Source of the DNA: Paulownia fortunei
Lineage: Eukaryota; Streptophyta; Magnoliopsida; Lamiales; Paulowniaceae
Assembly: GCA_019321725.1 (NCBI GenBank)
Contig: CM033113.1
Location: 11,966,001-12,030,000, forward strand
Length of the DNA: 64,000 bases
Direction of reading: 5' to 3'
Position 1 is the first letter of the stretch. The number at the start of each line of letters is the position of its first letter. A program made the position numbers and the translations under genes. The notes below the pieces were generated by a model. That model worked only from the letters and a program-made list of their open reading frames with translations, made no database searches and was not told where the DNA came from. Shown here piece by piece: positions 35,691 to 47,915 of the stretch.

Positions 35691-36265
35691 CGCAAGCATC
35701 TTTTCTTTTCCCAATTTCTTAATATTTAAGCACAAATTAAGAACATGAAAAAAGAGAATGGCACAAAGATTTATGTGGTTCACTCAAATTGAGCTACATC
35801 TACGTGTAAGGAAGAGAGAATTTCACTACATCATAAATAAGTACAAAGGACAATACAAAATGGTTGTTGAACACATAACCCTAGTTCTAGAAATAGCCTA
35901 TAAGTACCAGTACCATACAGTGGGGGCTCCACCCAATGCACCTCCTTGATAAACCTAAATAAGTAGGCAAATATAACAAGTATAATTGATCGAACCTGTT
36001 TTCCTTCACTCCAATCAAGGGAAAAAAGGCACTTTAATTTTTGGTCTAATTACCACAATAAGGATTTATACTTTAAATTAAAGAAGGAAAAAGGGAAAAT
36101 ATATCTAAGCTTTGTCCCATACCCACACCAGTGCTCTCTCCCCTTCCTGTAATTAGTTTATCCCTATCTATTATAGAGGTTTCAGCAAAAAGATTAGATA
36201 AGTTATTTTCTTAAAGAAATAGAGATGATTGGTTGTAAATGGAAATTTGAAGTACAAAGAGGAGA
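35691..36265. other. Non-coding stretch between two copia relics
   Basis: It holds AAAGATTTATGTGGTTCACTC (35766-35786), a phrase common in copia LTRs, so part may be the 5' LTR of the remnant at 34800. No PBS was found. No gene was recognised. Confidence 0.4.
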
Positions 36266-36533
36266 TGTTTTTGGACTTTTGGAAGCTTTAAAAAGGAAAT
36301 GAAGGCTAGAGGATTAATAGCTCAAAAAATTGCAGCAGCTTATTGAAAGCTTTGTGAATGTTTGGAGATGCAACCAAAAACAAAATTGCAGGAGAAAAAT
36401 GCAGCCTCAAATTCTGATTTTTCTTCTTCTATTTTGCTTCACAATTGGTGCTTACAATTGGTGCTTTTTCAGCACATTAATTGCAACACTTTTTCAGCAT
36501 ATTGTTACGATTATTGTGAATGGAAATGCACAT

Positions 36534-37682
36534 TATTATTAACAAGTAATATAGAGATGAGTAAAGCATTGTTCCACGAGGACTGGGTGTTATTAAATAC
36601 CAAAATTGTGTTAACCTCAATTTCATTTGAAATATATAAAAAGAATAGTGTTGTTTACTAAACTAGAATTTGACTAAAACTAAGCAAACTCAAAATCAAA
36701 TAAGGATTAAATCAATGAATTGAAAACCTAGTTCTTTTGATTTCACTGTAATTAATCAGAATTGAATATTCTATGTTATTAGTCTATATTAATTCTCCTA
36801 ACTGATAGTCGAGAATCCCTTAATTATCCACTAACTTCTCTCAAGATCTAATTAAAATATAATCAATTTCTAATTCACTATATTTTTATGTAAATTACAA
36901 CAATCAACCGTTCATTAAGCTCTGTAAATCTCAAATAGCAACTACACAAACCATACAAATATGCTCCTATCTTATATGTAATTTAAGGCATTCAACACCA
37001 TGAACTAGATACATAAATTACCTCCTGGATCATTATGATTAACAAATCATCTAATTAGTGATCAAGTAATTAGAAATATTAAGAACCATATTGAATGCTC
37101 AATTAGAAAAAAATAAATCATCAATTGAATTGATAGAAAAATTCAAATCATTATAATTATGCTACATCATAACTCTAGAAAAGAAATTAGTTCATGCTAA
37201 AATTGAAAAACATCATAACATAATTCATAAATATGATAAAAGAAAAAGTAGACGAAAACTAGATTTTGGAGAAATCTTGACAAAGTGTCGAGATCCATTT
37301 TTGGGTTGGCTGATCTTCTTCTCCAAATCTTGCTTCTCAATGTTCTCTTTGTGAATTCCTTGATTTCTCAAGGTTTTCACACTTTTTCTCTCTTTATGAA
37401 TGTGTCTCAATGAATTCCCCCATTGAATGATGAAAGAAATCTGATTTTAATCCTCTTTCCTTGAAGTTGAGTCAGATTAGGAAACTTTTTTGCGTCACTC
37501 GCAACGGCGCCTAGGCACTATGTATTCTACCCTACTGCTATTTTGTTTCTCACCAACCAACGCCTAGACACTGGCCTCTCTAGAATGTGGTAAACATTTT
37601 CAAAAAATTCACAAAAATTTTAAAAACTAATCAAAAAATTAAGCAAATGGTAAAAATTAATAAGTATGAAACCCACTCATCA
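36534..37682 (-). mobile_element. LTR-like insertion inside the copia 3' LTR, TSD CACAT
   Basis: Identical CACAT copies flank it (36529-36533 and 37683-37687). The right end reversed starts TGATGAGTGGG; the left end begins TATTATTAAC, so one terminal base of the expected TG has changed. Internal phrases (GTAAAGCATTGTTCCACGAG near 36563, CTAGTTCTTTTGATTTCACT near 36729) parallel the elements at 29695 and 57870. It has no protein domain. Confidence 0.65.
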
Positions 37683-37687
37683 CACAT

Positions 37688-40600
37688 TCTCTCCCTTAAT
37701 TTGTTGAGCCATTACTTCAAGAAGTTCCCTCATTTTAAAAAAAATATCCTTGGGAAGAGCCTTGGTTAAGATGTCTGCAACTTGATCCTCTAACATGCAA
37801 AACACAAGTTACACTTCACCATCTTCGATTGATTCTCGAATGAAATGATACTTGATAGATATGTGTCTTGTTTGGCTGTAAAGTTGGATTCTTCCCCATT
37901 ATAGTGCTGGTTTGTTGTCACAAAATAATTTTATCTCAGCACCTTGTTTCAACTTAACATCTTCAAGAATTCTTCTCAACCAAATGACTTGAGAAGTTGT
38001 CATTGTAGGTGAAACATATTAAGCTTTAATAGAGGATTGAGTCATAGATTGTTGCTTCTTTGAGGCCTGAAAAAAAAAACATTTGACCCGAGAAAAAATG
38101 TATAATACCTTTCTAAGCACCCTGTCGAATCACTATGACAATACCTTTCTAAATTCACTTTGGAACCTCTCTAATATTTGATACCAAATTTGGTTGTGCC
38201 TTTGATATACCTTAGTACTCTTTTTCTAGCTCCAAGATGAGCTTGACCAAAGACGAAGTCAGGGAGGGATTGGCAAGTGCTGCCCCCTAAAGTCTAAATA
38301 AACTTAAATTTAATCACAAATAATCTTAAATTTATAATAAATTTTACATCTAAATTTATTAAATTTTAAAGTTTTGTCCTATAAATGATAAAATTTTCTT
38401 TAATATGGTTAAAAATATCTCTCTATCATTGTCCTGAAAAAAGTTCAATTCATGCCCCAAGCCTACAATTTCTATCTCCGTCCCTAAGCTTGACCGGGAT
38501 TGTTCATAAATATTGTCGACAAACTTATAGGAAACATGATGGCCAACATTGTGGCAGTGAGATACAATAAATTGTCAATCAAACTTCAATATAGAGTAGC
38601 ATCCACCTTTTCTCACCATTTTTATTTTAGTTTTTTATTCACAACCAATGGTATAGAAGTCTAATTACAATCACTCATACCAAACTTTTTAAAAATATTT
38701 TCAGCACATTTTTTTTTACATATAATACACATCATTATCTTGATAATCTCCATGCCTAAAGAATGATGGAGCAGCCCCATATCGCTCATTTCATATATTC
38801 TTAGGGTCTCATTCTTCAAATTATATATCATGTTTTCATTACTATCACAAAATAATACATCAACAACAAATAAAGCAACAATGAGAGTGTACTTACCTTA
38901 AGTTTTCACGTACAAGGTTGGTCACTTTTAACCTTTTTAAAACCTTGATGATTGAAATATGAGTCAATTTCATTATACCAAGCTCTTGAAACTTGTTTTA
39001 GCCTATGCAAAGCTTTCTTCAATCGATAGACATTATCTTCTTCTCCTTTGAACACAAACTCCTGAGGTTGCTCCACAAACACTTTTTGTTCCAATTTTTC
39101 ATTCAAGAAGGCTAATTTAACATCAAGTTGATATAATGACCATCCTTGTTGAGCTGCAAATGTGATGAGCATTTACATTGTGTCTAAGTAAGCAACCTAG
39201 TACAATAGTTTCCTAAAAATCAATTCCAAGTTGTTGAGTGTATTCTCTTGCAACAAATTTTGCTTGCTTCACACCACAACTTCTTTTTTGATTAGTCTTT
39301 CAACTAGCTCCCATGTCTTGTTCTTCTCAATGATATTTATTTTTTTTACATTGCTTTTCTCCAAGCTTCTTCCGTGATTACGCCATAAAAAAATTCAAGT
39401 TTAATAGTGCAAAATTACTTCTTGCATAAACATCACTTAGGCTTCTCAATTTTAGCAGAGTGGAACTTGATGAAGATGAAGACGAAGATGAGGATGAGCT
39501 TAAACTTGAACTTAAAGAGAATCCATTAGAAGATGAAAATTTATCCCTGGAGAATTTGGAGCAAATTCTTTATTTTCTTCAAGCTCAATTGCTAATTATT
39601 TTTTCTCATCTAAGAAGGGTACAAGTTTCTCAATTTTCCTTGTCTCCTAATTCAAAGATGCATTCTCATCAAATATGGCATTCTGCTCATGATATTTTTG
39701 TTCAAATTTTGGAGACGATAACCTTTTGATTTGTTGCTATAGCCAACATAATAAATCCATTTCTCATTTATTTCATCCAATTTTTGCCTCTTCTCTTTTT
39801 GAATTTGTGCATAACAATCTGATCTAAAACTTTTTAGGTGCTTCACTGCAAGTTCTACCACTCCATACTTTAAGAGGCATTTTATTCATCGTGAGTTTAG
39901 TTAAATTAGACTTCTATTTAACTAATAAACAGATGTACAAACTGCTTCTACCCAGAAAAGTTTAGGCAAACCTTTGGCATGCAATATTGATTTTGTCAAC
40001 TCCATCACGACTTGATTTTTTTTTCTCTCCATTTTATTGTAGAGTGAATCCACATGTGATTTGTCTTCCAATGCCTTCTTCTTCACAAAACTTGTTGATT
40101 TCTTCAAAATAATATTCTTTCAACAAGACTTTTGAACTTCCAAAAATTACTCAAATCTTCAAATTTATGTTTCATAAAATAAACCCATGCCATGTGAGGA
40201 AAATCATCAATAAAGATGGTAAAATTCCTATTTTGTCCATGAGAAAGTGTAAACATAGGTTCACACATCTAAGTGCATAAGCTCTATAGGTTGTTTTGCT
40301 CTCTAAGCAACTCCTTTAGAAAAAGACTATCGATGATGCTTTTTAAGTGCACAACCTTCACAAACGTGCTATATTTATTCAATTTTGGGAAATTCATGCA
40401 CTATATTTTTTGTGGTGAAGTAGTTTGAGGCTTTGAAAATTCAAGTGACCAAGTTTTCAATGCCACAACCACGAAACATCCATCACGTGAGCCTTCATTG
40501 CCACATTTTGAGCAAACTTGAAAGTGAGTAGGAAACTTTGAATTTTCTCCATTTCTATTATTAACAAAATCTATTTTAGTTCATTCTTATCAATTATGAT

Positions 40601-41865
40601 GCAATTATTTCCTTCATTATGGACTGCATACAAATTCTTCTCTTACTCCAACATAAGTAGCATATCATGAATGTATTTAGTTCATTTCTTTGTTTCAATA
40701 CAAATTGTTCGTTTTGCTTGTGCCATGAAAAGAGACCATACCTCATTTTCAATTAAGAATTTACAAAGGTATCAATACTCAAGAATATTGATTTATCACC
40801 CATGTGTTACTACAACTACTATCAATAGACCAAATATTATTCTTTTATTTGATGGCAACTTGACAAGCATAAAACATATTGTATTCACCTTCTTTTTCTT
40901 CTAAAAATTTAGCTTGTTGCTGATTTTGTTTTTGATTATTTGCATAACAATCTTTTTGAACATGACCAACCTTATTACAATTGAGACTTGCCTTTGTACC
41001 AACAATCCTTATACTCATAATTAGATTTTCCACAATGTGGGCACTTTTTTTTATTATCATTTTTATTTTAGTTTCTATCATAGAAACTTTTGCCTCTTTC
41101 TCTAACATTTCTTTCTCTTCCTTTACCAAGTCTTCCACCTCTAAATGGTGTCCTTTATTTTGTTCATCGCTTGATGATGATTCATCCTAACTTTTAACAT
41201 TAACATTTATTTTTCATTGGGATGCACTTTCAATCAATTTTTTCGATTGCCTAACTGACCTTTCTTCATAAGGTTTTATTACTTCCATCAACTCATGAAT
41301 ATTCATTTGAAAAATATTCTCAGTTTGTTGTATAACAGTTACAATTGGATTAAATATCACTGGCAGGCAAATGAAAAAAAATTCAACCATTCTTTGGTCT
41401 GAAAGTTCTTCACCAGAAGTCATCATTTGATTATTCAACTCAACAAATTTTGAATGAAACTCATTCAAGTTTTCTTTCTCTTTAATTTTCAGATATTCTA
41501 ACTCATTTCTAAGAGTTTGAAGTTTGATAACTCTTTCTTTTTCATCTCCACCAAATTCATTTTGAAGAATATCCCATACTTCTTTGGATTTTTTAGCTCC
41601 ATTTATTCTTGGAAAGTTTGAATCTATAACAACTTGTTGGATTTTGGACAAGGCTGCGGCATTTCTTTATTTTGTCTTTCTTTAACTCCTTTATTTGAGT
41701 TACCGTGAGATCAACTCCTTCTTTCTCCTCTTCATAGCCATCTTGTACAATCTCCCACAAGTCTAAAGTGGCAAAAAATATCTTCATTTTCTTGTACCAA
41801 AAATCATAGTTTTCTCTCCAAACAATTGAAAGAGTAACTTGTTGTAAATTGCTTGAGTTTGCCAT
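37688..41865 (-). pseudogene. Copia gag-pol relic
   Basis: Gag starts with ATG at 41865 (MANSSNLQQVTL, then WRENYDFWYKKMKIFF) and continues after a frameshift at 41651-41214 with the UBN2-type region (KEVWDILQNEFGG..LQTLRNELEYLKIKE). A knuckle NCNKVGHVQKDC (near 40970) lacks its first Cys. Integrase C-terminal parts (AKGLPKLFWVEAV near 39960, then 39861 leftward) and RT (YQLDVKLAFLNEKLEQKVFVEQP, 39172-38906) are clear. The RT YVDD box has become VVDV (near 38865). RNase H ends with YHFIRESIEDGEV and DQVADILTKALPKD (37900-37720). Confidence 0.78.
38248..38486. mobile_element. Short hAT-like MITE in copia pol, TSD AGCTTGAC
   Basis: Identical 8-bp AGCTTGAC copies (38240-38247, 38487-38494) flank a 239-bp insert that breaks the copia RT/RNase H region. 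Its ends are CAAAGACGAAGTCAG and, reversed, TAGGGACGGAGATAG, imperfect inverted repeats of the hAT type. The inside is AT-rich and non-coding. A ninth base also matches, which leaves a Mutator-type 9-bp TSD as the alternative. Confidence 0.75.
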
Positions 41866-41967
41866 GAAATTTTTCTATTGTAACTTATTTGGAATCAACT
41901 CTTTCTTCTCTTCACAACACTTTTTTCTTGGTTTCTTTGTTTCAAAAAACCTGGCCTGTATAACCGG

Positions 41968-41979
41968 GCTCTATTTCCA
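41968..41979 (-). promoter_or_regulatory. Degenerate initiator-Met tRNA primer-binding site
   Basis: On the minus strand TGGAAATAGAGC matches 9 of 12 bases of TGGTATCAGAGC, the usual copia PBS, directly next to the LTR end at 41981. Confidence 0.65.
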
Positions 41980-41980
41980 A

Positions 41981-42460
41981 TGTTGTTGGACTTTTGAATG
42001 CTTTTGAAAGGTAAATGAAGGCTAAGTTGTGGAGGATTAATTGGATGCAAAATTTCAGTAGCTTAGTAGCAACTTAGTGGATGTTTGGTACTGAGTTTAA
42101 AAAATAAATAAAATAAAATAAAATAAAAATACAATAAAAACATATAGCCTCAAAATCTAATTTTCAATCGTAATATGAGGCTAATTAAAAGGCAAGCATG
42201 CTGGATTTTTTGATATGAAATGAAGATAAGTTTTTGAAAATCTACAAGCATGCTTATCTATAAATGATAGTAGTTCTACTAGTGCAACCTACTACTACAT
42301 AGTTCAAAATATTTCAAACAAAGGCTTGTTATCTTGGGTCTCATAATTAGTGTTTTTTCAACATATTAATTGCAATACTTTTTCAACACATTAAATGTAA
42401 CAATTGTCAACCTTAGGTGATATTAGTCAGTTGTTGAGTAGCTGTTGGGTGTTTCCCACA
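41981..42460 (-). mobile_element. 5' LTR of the copia relic
   Basis: It starts TGTTGTTGGACTTTTG on the + strand next to the PBS and aligns with 36266-36533 (TGGACTTTTG, AATGAAGGCTA, AGGATTAAT, AATTGCAA.ACTTTTTCA blocks). The outer limit is uncertain between 42402 and 42460. Confidence 0.6.
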
Positions 42461-44223
42461 ATATTATTATTATCCACTGAACTCCTATTCATCCCTTAGT
42501 ATGCTATGTGTTAAAATTGTAGCACATAAAAGTATACTTTATATTTTATCAATTTCAAATAAGGTGACCAAAACTCAATATTTTCCCCAAAAATGATCAT
42601 GAAATCATGGGGAAATTACACAAACTTGCATAGTTGGACACTTGTGTTATCTTAAAATTAGATTTTAGTGAGAAAAAATAGAAAAAAAGATATTTTGAAA
42701 GGTAAAAATTAAAGTACTATCATTTAAAGTAGGAAAAATATTAAATGTTAGTTTTTCTCACTAATATTTAAGAATCAAACACAGAGTTATTGGTTCAGTA
42801 GAGGAATTAACATATTCATACTTTTATGTAAAATACACATTATAACATGGCATAATGTACTACAAGAAAAAAAAATATTAATGATATGATATTAAGTGTG
42901 AATATGAAAGTTATCACTAATGATATATATATTAAGTGTAACACCCTCTTAGGGATATTACTTTCTCTATTACTTAGCGTTATTTTAATCATTTTAACCA
43001 ACTCATCTAATAACATAATTTGGAATGATAAGAGGAAAAAAGTCAAATTTTTTTCCATTCAACAATTCTCTAGAACACTATATAGTCTCTAATTTATTAA
43101 AATACTAAAAGAGTCCTTGTAAAGTTTCAAGTTAAAAAATTACACATTAATTCAAAACATGCAAAATACTTGAATTAATTCAAACACTTAATAAATTTGA
43201 GGTCACTTGCAGAAAACTAATTTTGAGATTCCGCCGCCACTATCACCTTAAGACTCCTCTTTGTTTCTCTTGCTATGTGGAGACAATTAGGAGATAGAGA
43301 ATTATTTTTATTTTTTCTATAGCTAAAGTAAAATTCTTGGGCATGGTACATCTAATAGAAACTAAGAGAAAGAGGGAGGAAGGGAGACGTGAGAGTGAGA
43401 GGAGTGAGACGAGTGAGAGGCGTGAGAGAGAGAGAGAGAGAGAGAGAGATCATGAGCTTAGAGAGAGAAAAGTGTTTATTTTTATAGCCAACTGGGGAGA
43501 TAATTTTTTAGGGACAATTAAGGTGATTGGAGGCTTAATTATTGGCCAAGAATGGCTCGTACATGTTAAAACATGCAAGAAATAAAAATAAAGGAAGGCG
43601 TGAATTTTCTTTTCTTTTCTTTTTTTATTTGTATATTTATAGTCTCAAAACAACACCATTTAATAGCCTATTAAATCATAATCTCCCTTTCCGTTTATTA
43701 GTGTCTATATTAATCAACTTTATATATATGATAGAATGATTTATAATAATACCAAGCTCAAAGATAAACACATAAGAATCATAGCACAATCATGAAATAA
43801 ATACTGCAATTATTCTAATTATCAAAATAATCCAATCAATCAAATCACTCTAATTAAAAATATCAGTGACACATTTTAATAATTTCATTATAATCAAATA
43901 ACATCAACTAAATTTTTTGTTAGTTCTAATGAAAATTCTTATCGTAAAATATGGGCGTTGTATTAAGTGATAATAATTTTTGTTTTATCATTAATGAAAT
44001 TCACAAACTTAATAGTAACAAAAATTGTGTTTAAGTTGTGATTGTTAATAATTAGTTATACATATATAGTGACAGTAGAAATCTTTACCATAAATCATAG
44101 TAATAATTTTGTTGCCATTAACTTGTAAGTGTACATGTGTCATTAAATATTTTTGTTGATGAAATTTTAAATGGCTAAATACTGTGTTGATGTACATCCT
44201 AGTCAAGTCATGTATCGACCACA
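42461..44223. other. Gene-free stretch with possible CACTA-like end
   Basis: No gene. TACTACAAGAAAAAAAA at about 42859 is one base from the CACTACAAGAAAA start of plant CACTA elements, but no right end was found. A GA-rich microsatellite lies at 43424-43449; the charged ORF spanning it (43337-43585) is an artefact. Confidence 0.45.
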
Positions 44224-45871
44224 TGACTTGTTAGTTTGAAAACGCCTTTGCCGGGTTAGGGAACAGATTGAGCCTCATCTTTTTTAGAAATTAGGGTCGG
44301 GTAGAGCACACTTCTGGAGTGATTCTTGGATTGATGGGAGCCCCTTCAACATGATTTGTCAGACTCCTACTTCCAATGAGGTATTTGGTCCAAGAATTCA
44401 AGAATGAAGCTGGTTGGAATTTTGTTAAATTGAAGGAGGTTCTTCCTTCATGGCTGCGAATAGAGTAACTACTATTCCTATTGATAAAGGGGGTCTGATA
44501 CTTTGATATGGAAGCTTACTTCCAATGGGACTTTCACTATTTCATTAATTTGGAATGATTTACAAAGTGGAAGAACTTTATGGCCGATATTTCAACATTT
44601 TGTGGTCCCGGACAATTCATCCTTTCGGCATCAGTTTTTCTTTGGAGGTTAGTTCATGATAAGTTACCTTTTGATAGCAGGATGCAGCGGAAAGTATTTA
44701 ATATGGTTTCTTAATGCCAATGCTGCAGACGTATAGAGACTATTGAACATGAAGTTTATAAGCAGTCGGTTTGCCTTTAAGGTATGGAGCAGCTTCACAA
44801 TTTTGTTTCCAATATCCTGACACGGACCAGGTGGTGAGCATGCTTCATTTTTGGATTTTATCATCTCTATATGTGTGTAGAGGACATGTTGGGATTGTGA
44901 TCCCTATGTTAATTCTATGGTTCCTTTAGGAGGGTCGGAATAATGCAAAGCATAGGGGACAGCGTCTTGATGCAAAATTGATCATTTGGAGAGTTGGTAC
45001 ACTAATATATGAATGGTTTCCTTTTTCGAATAACAAGACTCCTTTGCCAAGTAAGGTTTTATGGTCTAAACCGCCTGAGAATTGGATTAAACTGAGTACC
45101 GATGAGGGTTCCAGGAGAAATCCAGGAATTGCAGGGGCTGGAGGTGTGTTGAGAGACCATGATGATAGACTACACCTTCCCTTTTATAATTATGTTGATC
45201 TGAATATAAACGTGTTTGCGGAGATGTTTGCGATAGCTAGGGGCATCCAGATTTGCAAACAACTGGGTGTGCATAATATTTTGGTAGAAACTGAAGCACA
45301 AGTGGTTTTAAATATCTTATAAAGGACTGGAATACATCATTGGAAGCTTCAACATTTATTTTTAAAGATCCAATAGTTAAGAACAGAGATGCAAGTTGTT
45401 TTTGGGCACATCTATCATGATGGGAACCAAGTTGCAGATTGGTGTGCTAATTTAGTGTGTGATCTTGAATCCCCAGGAACTATTGATCCTCATCATTTAC
45501 ATGGATGTATAGTTGGTATCCTCAAAGTTAGAAAGGATGGGGTTTCCATCATCAAGGTTTCCAAAATGCAATTGCAGTTTGAGTGATCGAGGAAAGGCAG
45601 GATAGATATTGTGGAAGACAGCAGCAGCACGTTGGCCGACGATGTAGCAAAAATGATCAGATCCATTTGCGCTGCGGCACTACGACACTACGACGCAATA
45701 CCAAAAATTGGCTCTTTGTTTTGTGATTTTTTTATTCCTTTGTAAACCGCTAGCACTCCTTATTATTTTCCATTTAAACTCTTCTTGTACTCTTTTTTAG
45801 TGATTTATAAACGGGCAGTGGTCGTGTCAAATCTCTATGCACAATCTTTAATCAAAAAAAAAAAAAAAAAA
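44224..45871 (+). mobile_element. 5'-truncated LINE with zf-RVT and RNase H regions and poly-A tail
   Basis: The left part codes pieces of the LINE zinc-binding RT C-terminal region (RAHFWSDSWIDGSPF near 44320, SNGTFTISLIWNDLQ near 44520, then HQFFFGG) with stops. A 114-codon open stretch (44978-45322) is an RNase H-like domain: WIKLSTDEGSRRNPGIAGAG carries the first acidic site, and VFAEMFAIARGIQICKQLG and LVETEAQVV follow, with the usual Asp before the second block replaced by Glu. NQVADWCANL follows at 45389-45586. The 3' UTR ends in 18 A residues at about 45854-45871, as expected for a non-LTR retroelement. No flanking TSD was identified. Confidence 0.75.
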
Positions 45872-45904
45872 GAAAGATTAAATTAAAGAATCAGTGTACT
45901 CCTC

Positions 45905-46205
45905 AATAAAAAAAATTAAAAAAATTGCAACACCAAGAGTCCGAATGATATTCTTTTTCGTATTGGAAGCCAGTTAGGTGAAAAGAATTTAGACTTAGCC
46001 CAGCAGACTGTCCGTCAAGCTCCTCAAAAAATTCATGTAGAATGTTGAATAATGGAAACAGATATGTTGTTAACTTTAATAAATAACAAGTAATCATCAG
46101 TAAAACATAATATGAGAATAGATGGTAAGCATAAATTAAGGTGTAAGGTGATAGGGATTAGGGAGTCACCTTGTTGAATTCCACACTGTGGCCGTCATAT
46201 CATAC
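45905..46205 (-). pseudogene. LINE reverse transcriptase fragment, opposite strand
   Basis: On the minus strand, GIQQGDSLIPITLHL (46190-46145) matches the LINE RT block GxRQGDPLSPxLF, and CFTDDYLLFIKVNNISVSII matches the YADD box region with FTDD in place of YADD. After a frame change, ELDGQSAGLSLNSFH resembles the following S-G-L block. It is truncated on both sides and ends close to the poly-A tail of the other LINE. Confidence 0.6.
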
Positions 46206-46216
46206 CAATTACCTTA

Positions 46217-46242
46217 AGAGAGAGAGAGAGAGAGAGAGAGAG
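46217..46242. repeat. (AG)n microsatellite
   Basis: About 13 AG units. Confidence 0.9.
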
Positions 46243-47231
46243 TCACTCAATAGATACATTCCATAATACGATCGAGTATAAATGCTCGGAAGTTAAATTC
46301 CATGAGTGTATGGCGAATAAAAGGCCATTCGAATTTTATCAAAGAATATGTTTTTTGGATTATTAATAGTGGAGCTACTGTTAAATTGTGGATGAGGCTA
46401 AGGGCAAGTGTGTAGAGTTTTGTATAAACATAGGATTTTGTTTGGCTATTTTCTTAATATAGGGGATTTTTTGTATTTTTGAAAAATACAAAAGGGATTT
46501 TATGCAATTAACCCAAACTTATAACATCTTAATAAATCTAAAAATTATATAAAAAAAATTGTTTATAAGAATTAATAGAGTATCATATCAATAAACAATA
46601 AAGTTTTTAACAATTTATGGATATACTAATTATTGAAGAGTTTTTACTAAGTTGTGTCATAATTGTATATTAACTACTATAAAAATATATATACAATATT
46701 TTTTGCATAATTTTAAAATAATTACAAATACAATACATATAATATATTCTTATTTTACCTGTACTCTACAAATTCATATATTATTCATTATTATATTTTT
46801 TGACCGATTTTTTATTGTAATATTTAATAAAAAATTATAATATACTCATACATATTAAATGTAAATTCTTTCCCATCCAATACTTAACTACCTAGGCTAT
46901 CCAGTAATTAATTAGTGTTCCTTTCAAAAAGAACCAAAAAAAAAAAAAAAACACTAATGTGTTATAACCTGTTGTATTCGAATATTTATTATCTCATATT
47001 ATATACAACTTCATATTCAAATATTCATGAGCAATAAAATTTAAGATAAGTTACCTAATGAAATGAAATTCGGGTTTGGATTCGATTACCATCCAATGGG
47101 CCTAGCTCCACCTATTTGAGCCCAACCCGAATCCAAATTCCTCAAATATGAACATTCTGCAGACCGAGCACTCTCTGTCGTTCCTCTAAAAGAAAGATAG
47201 AAAATAAAGAAATTAATACATTTAAAAAAAA
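46243..47231. other. Intergenic DNA and promoter region of the METTL21-like gene
   Basis: This is very AT-rich with no coding sequence. The last 80 bp before the ATG include an A-rich leader; no clear TATA box was fixed. Confidence 0.45.
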
Positions 47232-47915
47232 ATGAAATTCACAGACTCGCCGGTGATCGAGCTCTCCGTGCACGACACGCGCCTCTCAATTCAGCAGGAC
47301 AACGGCTCGATGCACGTCGGCACCTCCGTCTGGCCGTGCTCTTTAGTTCTCGTCAAGTTCGCCGAGCGCTGGCACCCCTTAAAATGCGCCGCCGGCGACA
47401 ACCCCTACGCCGACCTCTTAAACTTCACCAACAAGCGGGGGGTCGAGCTTGGGGCCGGCTGCGGAGCCGCCGCCATGGGGCTCTATTTGCTCGGCCTCCA
47501 CGACGTCGTTCTGACCGACATCGCCCCCGTCATGCCGGCGTTGAAGCACAACCTGAAGCGCAACAAACCAGCGTTGAAGAAAACCCTAAAAACTGCGCAA
47601 CTGTACTGGGGGAACGAGGAGCAGTTGAGATCGCTGAAGCCGCCTTTCGATTTTGTGGTCGCGACGGATGTGGTTTATCTGGAGGAGACAGTGGCGCCGT
47701 TGATTAAAGCGATGGAGAGGTTGGTGGCGGATGACGGCGTCGTATTGTTGGGCTACCAATTGAGGTCGCCCGAGGCCCATATGTTGTTCTGGGAAATGTG
47801 TGGGGACGTGTTTGAGGTGGAGAAGATTTCGCATGAGCATTTGCATCCGGAGTACGCTTACGAGGAGACTGACGTTTACGTTTTGAGGAAGAAGAAAAAG
47901 GAGCAGAATTCTTGA
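47232..47915 (+). CDS. METTL21-type protein-lysine N-methyltransferase, intronless
   Basis: The predicted product is a 227-aa S-adenosylmethionine-dependent methyltransferase of the Methyltransf_16/METTL21 family. It carries an N-terminal strand region, then VGTSVWPCSLVLVKF (29-43) typical of the family, motif I VELGAGCGAAAMGLYLLG (71-88) that binds SAM, DVVLTDI (91-97) whose Asp should contact the SAM ribose, the W at 126 in the YWG block, and the D-x-x-Y signature DVVY (146-149) followed by LEET. Family members trimethylate lysines of proteins such as Hsp70 in animals; the plant substrate is unknown, so the substrate here is not claimed. Length fits the family. The first ATG of the frame is used; it follows an A-rich leader. 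The single exon is strikingly more GC-rich than the DNA around it. Confidence 0.92.
   Translation: MKFTDSPVIELSVHDTRLSIQQDNGSMHVGTSVWPCSLVLVKFAERWHPLKCAAGDNPYADLLNFTNKRGVELGAGCGAAAMGLYLLGLHDVVLTDIAPVMPALKHNLKRNKPALKKTLKTAQLYWGNEEQLRSLKPPFDFVVATDVVYLEETVAPLIKAMERLVADDGVVLLGYQLRSPEAHMLFWEMCGDVFEVEKISHEHLHPEYAYEETDVYVLRKKKKEQNS

Larger units (their letters stand above)
36266..42460 (-). mobile_element. Degenerate Ty1/copia retrotransposon with nested insertions
   Basis: Both ends carry related LTR sequence (36266-36533 and 41981 to about 42460) in the same orientation. Between them, on the minus strand, lie gag, integrase, RT and RNase H in copia order, ended by a purine-rich tract (AAGGGAGAGA, 37688-37697 reversed). 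Two insertions are nested in it: an LTR-like element in the 3' LTR (36534-37682) and a 239-bp hAT-like element in pol (38248-38486). No TSD was found around the outer ends and all ORFs are broken, so it is old. Confidence 0.7.

Noticed and set aside
39460..39729. 89-codon ORF with an acidic Glu/Asp run
   Set aside because: It is antisense to the copia integrase region; the acidic run comes from a GAAGAT simple repeat.
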